This document shows positions 39,843 to 50,500 of a stretch of 62,000 nucleotides of DNA, in pieces. The stretch comes from Glandiceps talaboti (lineage: Eukaryota; Hemichordata; Enteropneusta; Spengelidae). The position numbers were made by a program, and so were the translations under genes. The notes under the pieces were generated by a model. The model saw nothing but the letters and a program-made list of their open reading frames with translations. It had not been told where the DNA came from and searched no databases. Position 1 is the first letter of the stretch. Each line of letters opens with the position of its first letter. The stretch covers positions 17,731,776 through 17,793,775 of the forward strand of contig NC_135568.1 of NCBI RefSeq assembly GCF_964340395.1. Reading direction: 5' to 3'.

Positions 39843-40527
39843 AAACTAAACGTTATTACAGTTGGTAATGCGGAAGTAAAACTGAGATATTCTTACCTGT
39901 ATGACTCAACGGGGAAAACCCAAGTTCCTTTGGATCATTGAATTTTCAAATAAAAATCCTCTTTCACTTTCTTTATGCTATTCTAGCCGAAGAGAGTGGC
40001 TATTTCATTTAACCTCGAGGCTGACAGGGGGTGGGGTGGGGTACAGTGGGGGTGCATTATGTGTATTTGATACACTGTGAGCCCGGGAAACGTTCTAAAG
40101 CAAATAAGCATGAATGAATGAATGAATGAATGGATATGCATGTAAACAAATAAATATATTAAACATTCTCAAACAAATAAATAATATGCATAGTACATGG
40201 AAATACTATTTTAAACACATGAATAACAAATACATGTAAACAGTATATACAGGCCCGTATACTAATAAAATAACGTGCTCCGACGTATCAATAACAAACC
40301 GTTTGTTACTGACTCAAGTATATACAGAAACAGTACATTATTGTTAGTAGAAGACAGGCCCCGGTACGCGTATATACAGTCATGTATTTTTATTGATGAT
40401 ATTATTCATATATAGAAACTCAGTGTTAAGTTGTATATATATATATATACATACATACATACATAGAGTTTCATTCTTCTTTCGCCAAGTAGAGTGCTCG
40501 ATCACCTTGGAGAGCTATCATACATAA
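39843..40527. other. Upstream region of the PGRP gene; no other gene
   Basis: No clear TATA box on the minus strand. It contains short (TGAA)n and (AT)n/(ACAT)n tracts and a G-rich stretch near 40028-40053. Confidence 0.4.
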
Positions 40528-40659
40528 AAATGAAAGAAGACGAGTCTGATATTACATTATGGATTTACACTACGGACCGTTTCATCAGAAGGATCGTTCT
40601 GATGAAACGGTCCGTAGTGTAAATCCATAATGTAATATCAGACTCGTCTTCTTTCATTT
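40528..40659. mobile_element. Near-perfect 132-bp palindrome
   Basis: The arms are about 66 bases with one mismatch next to the GATC centre. The left arm begins AAATGAAAGAAGACGAGTCT, the inner part is CGGACCGTTTCATCAGAA. It is flanked by (AT)n tracts on both sides. No coding. Confidence 0.95.
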
Positions 40660-40674
40660 ATATATATATATATA

Positions 40675-40830
40675 TGCTGGTGATGGTGAAATGATTAAAG
40701 TGATCCACTCAGAATCTACAGTTTGGAGCCTCACCATAGCAGTTTGTTTCTGAATGGCTAAAGTCACTGGGACAAGATTTGAACCACGATTGTACACAAT
40801 TAGTCATTCTAGCTGTATAATTGGGGATCT
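40675..40830 (+). mobile_element. Probable tRNA-derived SINE head
   Basis: GGTGATGGTGAAATGATTAA followed about 40 bases later by CAGTTTGGAGCCTC resembles tRNA box A and box B. A similar segment begins near 41950 (GTGATGGTTGAATGAGTAGG), and both continue with a shared TTTGTTTCTGAAT...GATTTGAACCA block. Confidence 0.45.
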
Positions 40831-40907
40831 GGTAGGATACAGTTTGCAATATGAATGCTTTAATCATATGTGCTTACAGAAGCTGCAACTGCTGACATCA
40901 AAGCATT

Positions 40908-41220
40908 GACAAATGGAACCTGTTACGAACAAGACAGGTAAACAAATGAATTAGATTATATAACACTTGGTACAGCTGATTGGAACAATGGAGACTTGTG
41001 TTACATTTCATGGTTTGATAAGAACAGTTTTATGGCTTCTTCATGTGTACATGAAATGCCAGGGCAACTGTAAATTTGTTTGTGAACTTGAACTATTATG
41101 TAAAGAGGTCATAAAACTGTAATGTAATACCAGTCTCTGCCCTTCCTAAATGCTGTACCAAGTGTTATTAATCGAATTCAATTGTTTACTTTCCCTGTTT
41201 GTAACAGGTTCTGTTTGTTC
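40908..41220. mobile_element. Foldback element, about 313 bp
   Basis: The left arm (GGAACCTGTTACGAACA, AGGTAAACAAATGAATT, ATAACACTTGGTACAGC) matches the reversed right arm (AGAACCTGTTACAAACA, AGTAAACAATTGAATTC, TAACACTTGGTACAGCA). Confidence 0.8.
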
Positions 41221-41389
41221 AGTGTAAAGAGCAATAAGACTTTTCAGCCTTACACTTAATAAGATGAACTGTCTGCTCACAAGATGCTTTTTTGTTTGCA
41301 TTTTCATTTTATTGCGAGTCACAAAATGGCAAAATTTATATTTCAGCCACTAGGTGGCATAATAAGAAACCTGTTTATGAAATATTGAA

Positions 41390-41680
41390 CTATGCAAAAA
41401 ATGTACATGTCACAGCGATTCAAATTATAAAATTTACAGAAGTCTTTAGAATTCATAAAGAATCTGGGAAAACACACGTTACTGTAATAGCCTGACGTGT
41501 ACAAACAATGTACACATCACAGTTATTCAAATTATAAAATTTACAGACGCTATGAAATTAATTCACCGAAAATTAGGAAAAATACATTTGATAGCCCATG
41601 TACAAACACTGCATGTCACATTGACTCAAATTATGAAATTTACATGGATAAAATTAATACATCCCAAATAAAAAATACTT
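41390..41680. repeat. Tandem repeat, about 110 bp, three diverged units
   Basis: Each unit has ATGTACA, TCACA..GATTCAAATTATAAAA and TTTACA in order. The open frames at 41292-41495 and 41497-41787 lie in it and share no features with any family. Confidence 0.7.
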
Positions 41681-41949
41681 GTAACAGTCAAAAATTGTAC
41701 ACAAAATTTCAAAACTTTCCAGTTGTGATTCAGAAGTTTGTTGAAAATTTGATAAGAAGATTTGTTAATACTGATGATAAATATTGAGATAATAGCATGG
41801 ATTTCACTCTGCTGGAAATTTGCTGTATATTTTAGATAGTTGTTAGACTACGCCGAGTACCATTGGAAGACTTTTATGTGAGTTACACATTTATCAGTAA
41901 ACAATTACTCAGTGTGCTATATTGTAAATCAACAGATTTTGCTTTATAA

Positions 41950-42290
41950 GTGATGGTTGAATGAGTAGGGGTAGCTTTCTCACAATCTGTGGAGTTACTG
42001 ATTTGTACCCATCACTGCCATTTGTTTCTGAATTGGTAAGGAAGGTCTTTGGGAAAGATTTGAACCAACGCTGTGCCCCAGTCAACCCAACTCTATATAA
42101 ACAGGGACCTGACAAGATAAATGACAGTTTTATTCCTCTGCACCTCATTGGCTGCAGGGGTTGTATGCTCTACAAGGAGTGGGAGGAAGTTACAGGACCA
42201 GTGTTTGCTTCTACATGTAGATGTACACCAGGGGTAATAATATTACTCTGGAAATCAAGGCTTTGGTCTACTAAGATAGACACAAACTAA
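41950..42290 (+). repeat. Repeat related to the 40.68-kb SINE-like segment
   Basis: Shares TTTGTTTCTGAATTGG and GATTTGAACCAACG with 40740-40795. The 109-codon frame here is probably not a gene. Confidence 0.4.
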
Positions 42291-42518
42291 AAACTGTTTC
42301 CACAACATATTGATATAACACAACAGTGATATACAGTCTCAGTAGTACGGTAGATCTCAGAAAGCTGGTTCCATAAACTTGCAGTGTGCTGTTTTGAGAC
42401 TTTCAATGTTGATCACAGAGTGATTAGAATTACACAACAGAGAAACCACTATCACCCACTTGTGTATTTTAGTAAACTGAAGCCTGAATTGCCAGAGTTG
42501 TAAGCATGTCTGTGTCTA

Positions 42519-42603
42519 GACTGTAAGATATGTCATGACGTTCCACCCTCACCGGCCTTGGCCGATGTGTGAGGGCGCCCCATCATGGCGTACCTTACAG
42601 ACT
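42519..42603. mobile_element. AGTCTGTAAGGTACGCCATG hairpin family, best complete copy
   Basis: An 85-bp element that is almost one hairpin: GACTGTAAGATATGTCATGA at the left, TCATGGCGTACCTTACAGAC at the right, CACCCTCACCGGCC and GGCCGATGTGTGAGGG around the centre. Too short to code. MITE-like or an RNA-hairpin source. Confidence 0.8.
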
Positions 42604-43254
42604 AGTCTGTCTAGATTTCAAGAAAAAATACATAATAAAGTTATCACTCTTAATTATTATCATAATGCAAGAAAGCGTCCCTGAAATGTAAATGATTCCC
42701 TCACCAATGCATTAAAGTGGCCTTAAATATAATGAATGACAGAAGTATGAACTTAGAAATAAATAAATGCAAAATAAATAAAGAATATAGCATAATACCA
42801 GTAAAAGTGAAAAGATAGTTACCACAGCTTCATAGCAAATTTAAGTTTTTTCCATTCATAAAAAAAAGTAAATAAAGTTGAGATGTGTAAAAATAGTTAC
42901 AAAAAAGCAACATAAAAATTTATCAAATTTATCAAATAACCATGCTTGAAAAATTAGGCAAAGTAAAGATCATTTAATTTAGTAATGGATGCAATACTAA
43001 AATCAATATGAAATGTTGCCATGGTAATAATGGTATAAAATTGCTCTTTAGACTTTGTGATCTGTTTTAAAACTTTTTCATTTTGCAAAGAATGCCCACA
43101 ACAGCAATTTGTAGGCACTTCATTTTCAACTGTAAGGAAATGTTTAAGTTTTATGATATGTCAGCAGTGACCTTCATGTTTATTCAATAAAAATCTGAAT
43201 TATAATTTTGTTTGTCTATGAATAAATCAACTAACATGTACAAAGGGTATGTGC
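42604..43254. other. AT-rich DNA, no gene found
   Basis: No repeat or exon recognised. Confidence 0.4.
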
Positions 43255-44010
43255 TGTGATATTAATGTACAAGATGTGAATTCTGGGATCCTGCTGATGT
43301 ACATTTGAATATTAATTAAGAAATATACATAGTGATCACATACACCTGTGTTGTGATTACTTTAAAACTATTGGTGCACATTTGAATATGAACTAAAATA
43401 CACCTGGTGGTCATGTACACCTGTGCTGTGACAGAAGTTGTGATGGCTGAAAAACTATTGGTGTACATTTGAATAAGAGTTGTGAAATACACCTAGTCAC
43501 CATACACCTGTGTTATGATAAGAATTGTGAATGCTAAAAAACAAATAGTGTACATTTGAATACCAACTGATGAAGTTGTGATTACTGGACAACTATTTGA
43601 ATAACAACTATGAAGTACTCCTGGTAGTCACATACACCAGTGTTTTGACATGAGTTGTGATTACCATAATGAAGTTCTCATTTGAATAACAACTATGAAG
43701 TACTCCTGGTAGTCACATACACCAGTGTTTTGACATGAGTTGTGATTACCATAATGAAGTTCTCATTTGAATAACAACTATGAAGTACTCCTGGAAGTCA
43801 CATACACCAGTGTTTTGACATGAGTTGTGATTACCATAATGAAGTTCTCATTTGAATAACAACTATGAAATACTCCTGGTAGTCACACACACCAGTGTTT
43901 TGACATGAGTTGTGATTACCATAAATTATAATATTGTACACATTTGAATAACAACTATGGAATACCCGTCCAGTGGTGGCCATGTACACCAGTGCTGTGA
44001 CAAGAGTTGT
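43255..44010. repeat. 85-bp tandem repeat, about eight units
   Basis: The core units at 43594, 43679, 43764 and 43849 are nearly identical (CATTTGAATAACAACTATGA, AGTACTCCTGGTAGTCACAT, ACACCAGTGTTTTGACATGA). The flanking units are progressively more diverged, so the array is youngest in the middle. Confidence 0.92.
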
Positions 44011-44275
44011 GAATATTATTGGTGCAATCCGATATTCAAATTCAAAATATTTACAAATTTAAATATTGACATATATGTATTACAATTCTTACTCTAACAT
44101 GAAAGTGCTTCCTTTTTTCTAGCTGGGATATTTGAAATACTGAAAAAAAACATTCTAGAAGAGTTCACCCTTTGAGAGAAGAAAGACTTAAAGTGATGAC
44201 TATTATATTATTTCAATAAATTTGTTCTCATGTAAAATTGTACATCCTACATGTCAAACAAAATTTTGGCACTGC

Positions 44276-44482
<207 letters not shown>

Positions 44483-44799
44483 ATACTACATACACTGATA
44501 TAGCTAAGGTTAAAGGTCAATCACAGGTCTGTAGAAGGTCAAGGATTAAATAGCTACAGGAGTTATGTGATAAATCTGTTAAATTGCAAAATACAATTAT
44601 ACAAAAACAGCATTTTTGCATAACAAAAATTAAATGTGTTTTACTTTTTGAGTTGAATGTTGGTACTGGTATACTATAAGCATTTGCATGAAAAACATTT
44701 AGCATGGAATCATACCCATCACAACTTATTTCTTACATTCCATTGCATGGAAGAATGTGTATACGATTTTATGAGATCAAAATGCAAGACTTCTGTTGT

Positions 44800-44950
44800 G
44801 AGAATGAATGTTCATGAATTCTGGCGTCATACTTAGTAATTAAAATTTCTACTCACAGAGTCAAAATATTTCATGAAAGCAAATCCCAATTCAATTGGCT
44901 TCCAAGAAATGTTTTGACACTGTGAGTAGAAATTTTTATTACTAAGATTT
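44800..44950. mobile_element. Foldback element, TTTCTACTCACAGAGTC family
   Basis: TTAGTAATTAAAATTTCTAC then TCACAGAGTCAAAA faces TTTTGACACTGTGAGTAGAA then ATTTTTATTACTAAG. GAATGAATGTTCATG at the start recurs at 49160. Confidence 0.75.
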
Positions 44951-45073
44951 TTGTTGCTTTAATGATATGATAAATAATTTTTGTTGAAATTGTATTCACT
45001 TTGGCTATGGTCAGTAGCTGCAGTAAAATATCGACAACCTCTGAGAGATTTTCAACACTGATATTTTCCCTCA

Positions 45074-45270
45074 GTATACTCATAGACTCTCCACCAATTG
45101 AACACATGATACGCAACTGCGGTCTTTCGTTTGAGACAGTGTTCTTTTGCATATGATACTCTCTTTACTGATAACGGTAAACTCAGATGTCTGGTCGTCA
45201 CAAAAATCTCACAATATGATGTTTACAGCAGCTGTGTATCCAGTTGGCGGAGGAGGGTCTATAGTATACT
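45074..45270. mobile_element. Foldback element, about 197 bp
   Basis: GTATACTCATAGACTCTCCA then CCAATTG faces CAGTTGGCGGAGGAGGGTCT then ATAGTATAC. ACTCATAGACCCTCCACCAA at 36242 is a related end. The 93-codon minus frame at 44871-45152 overlaps this arm and is rejected as a gene. Confidence 0.65.
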
Positions 45271-45972
45271 CAAGTTACAAGAGTACGTAGTCTGTATAAT
45301 TACAAGGGAGACTAAATTCTGTGCATTTAATATTAGTCTGGTGCATTGCATTGTACAACATAAAAAGATATTTGATACATTTTCATATGTTTTTCTTTCC
45401 TTTGTGCAAGTAGGAAATATCTGTTAACTGATTGATTTATCTTATTTGGCAAAAATTATTGATTAAGTCACACACAAAAATGAACGACATATTAACTATT
45501 TATCTTACTTTGCAAAAAAATGTCATGTTTCTATAGAGTCTTCATGACTCTCTCACAGCCTTGCTATACTTTCACTAAAAAGCCCTAAGACCAGTGTACC
45601 CTCTAACGATAGCCAAATTTTGTTGTTGTGAGACAAAATAAGAAAAACTGGGATTTCTTGTGAGTCACCACATAGTAAGAGATGGGGGGGGGGCACCAAA
45701 TTTTGGTGCGTCATGAGAAATTGTGTGCGTCAGTGGCACGTCAAATTGGCTGAGAGGGCACACTGCCTAAGACCATGGATGTAGATCACAATCCATGGTT
45801 TGACCATTTGGTATAAACTTCAAGTCAAGTCAAGCCTTCGACAGTTACTTAACACTATATCCACAAATAGTGAAAACCCTCTCATTATAATTGTAGCGAG
45901 GACCTTGCTACTTTTCTTTGTGATCATATACATGTATGACAATTTAAGGTGAAAATTATAATTTCCAAATAT

Positions 45973-46074
45973 TTTTCTTCATTCAGCCAAGGAAAATACA
46001 AGTGACCTAAGGGGCCTTGTCACTACGAGTCACTAGATGAGTAATGATAAACTGTCATGGCTGAATGAAGAAAA
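45973..46074. mobile_element. Foldback element, about 102 bp
   Basis: TTTTCTTCATTCAGCCA faces TGGCTGAATGAAGAAAA (one offset base). GTGACCTAAGGGGCCTTGTCAC forms an inner hairpin. Confidence 0.7.
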
Positions 46075-47396
46075 GTGTTGTAGAATAATATAATTGTACC
46101 CCTTCAAGAATAATTTATTGGAAATCAGCAATAACAATGATTTGCAACATTTTGACTCCTATTTAGAGGACCCTAGAACCAGAGACACAAACTGTTCATT
46201 CAAACATTCCTGAAGTCACTGTACAAACTACAGGGAACCTCATTTTACCTATTAACCAGTGCAAAGTTGTAAAAATTAAGTTTTACAGTTGTCGACTTTA
46301 ACAGTTTTGTAAATGGATTGGAAGTATTCAATTCTAGAAAAGTAATTACAATTTTAACACTGTACTAAATATGCATATAGATGTACTATTGAAGTGAACA
46401 GTTACAGTGCATGTAAACTACATGTTCATGATAGTTATCGCTTGAGTTATGAGTGAAAAGACTCCCAACAAAGTTCTCATTTGGAAGGCAATATAAATAT
46501 CTGACTTGCAGAATATCATTCAAATATCAACATGATATTGTGGGAAATCATAATGATGTTTTTTATAAAGATAACATTACAACATAGCAACACTACAACT
46601 TCCTAAAGCACAATAAAGACATCGTCAACAAACCCATCCATGGTACTGCAGAGTTGACAGTGTGTGTTCAGTGAGGTAATTTAATTCCCTTTTAGCTGGA
46701 CCCATCACAACACAGGGAGTGCCCCTCTTGGGGTGCGATTTCTAGCCCCTTTGTCTAATATGGGGTCTGGTGTGTTTTATTTAGCTGGTCTTAAACGGGG
46801 TCCACTTTGCATTATTTTTTATTTTGCTTGGTCTAATTGTGGGCCATCATCCTTTACCAAATCATAACTGCTATTAATTGTCCCAAAACCATTGCCTTCT
46901 AACAAAAATGTATTTAGGTCAGAAACTTTTTAAAAACCTGTAATGGTCTAAATGGGTCTAATATGGGGCCTGGGGTTTCCAGCACTGGCCAAACACCCCT
47001 ACCAGAACTGTCAGCCATGACGTACCAGTGATGCCATTCTTTCAATGAACCCCTTTCACAACACTGGGGGTGCTGTTTAATGATGCCTTTCAGTTTGGCC
47101 CACAACAGTCACTGAGGGCGCTGTTTATGATGCCATTCAGTTGTCTCCATTCACAGCACAGAAGATGCTGTTTGCTGTTAGGAAACATCGATTGTTATTT
47201 CAAAAGGGTACACTATTGCATTGACATCATAATATTGCTGTATATGAAACATTTACAAAATAATTTTGTTTTAGACATGCATAGTTTCCATAGCTTTCTC
47301 CTACATGTTTCAATAACATAGCCAAGTATAAAGTTGCATGCAGTATACTTTTGTACCCATGAAAGTTGATACAAGTATATGCCTTAAACTCATAGC
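46075..47396. other. Downstream of the R-SNARE gene; no other gene found
   Basis: Contains imperfect duplicated blocks around CACAACACTGGGGGTGCTGT / CACAACAGTCACTGAGGGCG (47050-47170). TTTATT near 46780 could be the gene's poly(A) signal on the minus strand but is far away. Confidence 0.35.
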
Positions 47397-47552
47397 CTAC
47401 TCTGGCAAATCCTCAGTTTTTCTCTTTTTTGATGATGATCTTTTCTTGTCAGCCAGCATCTTGGCAGTAATTGACAGTCTCTTACAGTGTGACGCTAAAG
47501 AGGCAGTTACTTCTTCTGTATTTTGTAGTTTCTCTCCCCTCTCAACAGTACC
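47397..47552 (-). CDS. Terminal exon with R-SNARE half-motif
   Basis: The acceptor is CATATTCATGACAG. 51 codons then TAG. Heptad-like spacing of Val, Leu, Thr, Leu, Cys, Leu, Ala and Leu follows the zero-layer Arg (fifth residue). The tail is lysine-rich and acidic at the end (KTEDLPE), not a membrane anchor. Confidence 0.65.
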   Translation of the reverse strand, partial: GTVERGEKLQNTEEVTASLASHCKRLSITAKMLADKKRSSSKKRKTEDLPE

Positions 47553-50500
47553 CTGTCATGAATATGAAGAAAACAAAGAATGAAAGTTACACAGAGTACA
47601 TATATTTGACTCGGCAGTCTGAAAATGACTTTTTTTTTTTAAATCGTAAACAACGTTATTTTCTAAGGACTGCTCCCAGTAATTTTAATACAGACAAATA
47701 CAAATGCATGCATGATTCCATTTAGGATAATGGGACTATGTGGCAATGCGTTTATAGATTGCAAAACTTGCAACCACATTATTACATCTCTGGAACAGTA
47801 TGCTTTGCCAGTGATCAGTTCACAGTCTATCTCAGAATCATGCAGGTGTGGCAATGTATAGCTAAGCACCTGTAGGCTCCTAGTGAGTAATCGTTCCAAA
47901 TGACTCGATGTCATTCTTACATGCATACCCATAAATTTGCACTAGTAATGGTATTATGACATGACTATGTGCGATACACACAGTCTTAGCCCATTAATTA
48001 AGTCTGTCAACTGAGCACACATCCCAGTAGGATTTGAATCCATCATGTCGTAGTTCTAGCTCTGTGTTTTAATCACTTCACAGGTGTTTTTGAACTAGAC
48101 TTCAGAATCAATGAACAGTGTAAATTTAACTCAACATACTTTGCTTGTTTATGTCAAACATAGTCTAGTAACTGTATGTGTGGGCTCATTTTCTCCAATC
48201 TCTCTCTCTCCACCATATAATCAAATGGCCTTCTCTATCACAACATTCCATTTTTACCATTGATAGTCACTGTGGTAGTTACATGTAGTTTAATGCTATT
48301 GGAGCACTCAGTCTGATATAAACATTTTGCTATCCTTAAAAATGCTGGAAATGAACTGGAAACTTATGCAGGTTTCACCCAAAAGCTTCTTATATTGAAG
48401 TTCTTACCATCCATAACAAAAACTCTGGTAGGGATTACAGCATTAAGTGACTGGGAAACTAAGATAGATTTACCTACTTTATACAAAAAACTTATCAAAA
48501 TTTGTCCAGTTGCTATAATGCAATAACTACAGATGCCAGTTTGACGTGACTTATTACCCTGTGCTGACACACAGACCATAGAGTGAATCCAGGGTCAATG
48601 ACTGACCTAAAACCTGTCTACTCTCATACTTCCAATCACAATCACAGTCAGTCTGTTCACCTCACAAGACTATCATGTGACGATGACAGGATACACTTTC
48701 TCTAAAACATTCCTTTCAGCTGGTTAAAGCCATACAGCTAAACAAAAGTTTTGGTGCACAATGAATCGTGATAAAAACATCATGTGACTTCTGAGGACTT
48801 TAAACCTTAATTCCCACAATTGTTCTCAGATTATTACTCTCGCTAAGTTGACTGTAACCAAGTAACTAGACAATTAAACTCTACTATACAATTCCTGTCT
48901 TTCATTCACCAATAGTAGTGTGTGTGTGTATGTGTTTGGAACAAGAAAATCAGAACTCCAGATACATAAGAAGTTATTGGCATGTACTTAATCTCTTCAT
49001 TCCAATTCATGTCACTGCAGCAGCACTGTAATTGCATGTGTAATAGTATGAAATACTGTAGAAATGAAGTTGCCTATAAGGTGGTGTTCCACTCATGGGA
49101 CATGATGTTTTTGACACATAGATAGACACAATTTAACTTTATAGACTAACTAATAGCATGCAAGAATGAATGTTCATGGACTCTGCCAGGGTTCATAGAT
49201 ATTAATAATGAAAATTTCTACTCAGAGAATCCCAAATGAAAATTTCTACTCAGAGAATCCCAAATGTTGCTGACGTCTTGTCAGCACCATCAGGGGTACA
49301 AGGTTACTACAATGGCAGCTCATTTCATCTACTGAGATATGCAACATTTAGTCCATAGTAGGAGCAACATACCCCTGACAATGCTGACACGACCAATGAA
49401 AATTTGAGAAGGGTTTGCTTCCAACAAATCTTTTGACTCTGTGAGTAGAAATTTTCAGTTAAACATACTATGACGTTTGAAGAACTCTACTACTGGTAGT
49501 ACAAAGGTAATCACATTGCATAATTTTAGTTATTTGATTGGAATAAGGATAATGCCTTTAACAAAACATTGGATTCAAAAACTGCTCTGTAAATAACATG
49601 TGATTGTTTAACTGTGAAAAGAAGACTTTCACTATAGCAATGTGTTATAAGTATGTTTGTAAATAACATGTGATTGTTTAACTGTGAAAAGAAGACTTTC
49701 ACTGTAGCAATGTGTTATAAGTATGTTTGTATCCCTATGTTAATATGCTTGAGGCACACATCCACAAGTGTTAGTTACTGATTAGACAAAAAACAAGTCT
49801 CATTAAGTTGAAAAAAAATTGAAGTCAAAACATTGAACTTACTCTCTGGTCTTTGTAATTCATTACATAAAAAGCAGCAACAAGTGTAGTGTTTAAATAG
49901 GGGGTGATTGCACAATGTCGTAAAAGAATTAAATAAGCACCGTTTGTTCAAAAACCTCTCCCTCCCCCTCTCCCTTCACAATTGTTCACAAGTGCAAAAT
50001 CACACATTTAAATGATACATGTAAACCATGATGAAAACTGCAAAGGTCACACCACTACAATCAATGTAATGTAAAAACATCATTGTACATCAAAATACTA
50101 CCAGAAACCCAGCACCATAACTCACATTAGAAGTAAATTTTTATCAACTTATCAACATCTCAGTAGTAAATAGAAAAGCTGTTATCATTGAAGGAGTGAA
50201 AATTTTCTGTCAAAATTTGGTTAGAAATGCAAAAATGAAGTTCAAATCACAAATCACATTTACGCCAGACTCCCTCCCCCTAAATGAACAAAGTTTCTCT
50301 CAAGCTTGTGTGACGTTGTGCAATTGTCCCTAAAGTTTTAGAACTCAATAGATAATACACTTACATCAGAAAGGAGAAAATCTTGAAAACTTCAATGGAC
50401 TTGCAGGATATTGTACTAACAGGACTTTGCTTGCTATTTTGGGACAACCAGACCTGTATGACTATGGGTCTAAAGTGATTCTAACATTACAGTCTTTATA

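Noticed and set aside
44871-45152. 93-codon minus frame with a plausible look (GGESMSILRENISVENL)
   Set aside because: Its best part is the arm of a foldback element at 45074-45270, and no splice sites fit.
47663-47932. 89-codon minus frame (SSHLERLLTRSL, HDSEIDCELITGKAYC)
   Set aside because: It looks somewhat coding but has no splice signals or family match, and lies downstream of a SINE; left as undecided intron.
50345-50460. Possible minus-strand exon ending CTGAT|GTAAGT in the R-SNARE intron
   Set aside because: The acceptor has no pyrimidine tract, and direct joining of the flanking exons restores a better R-SNARE motif.
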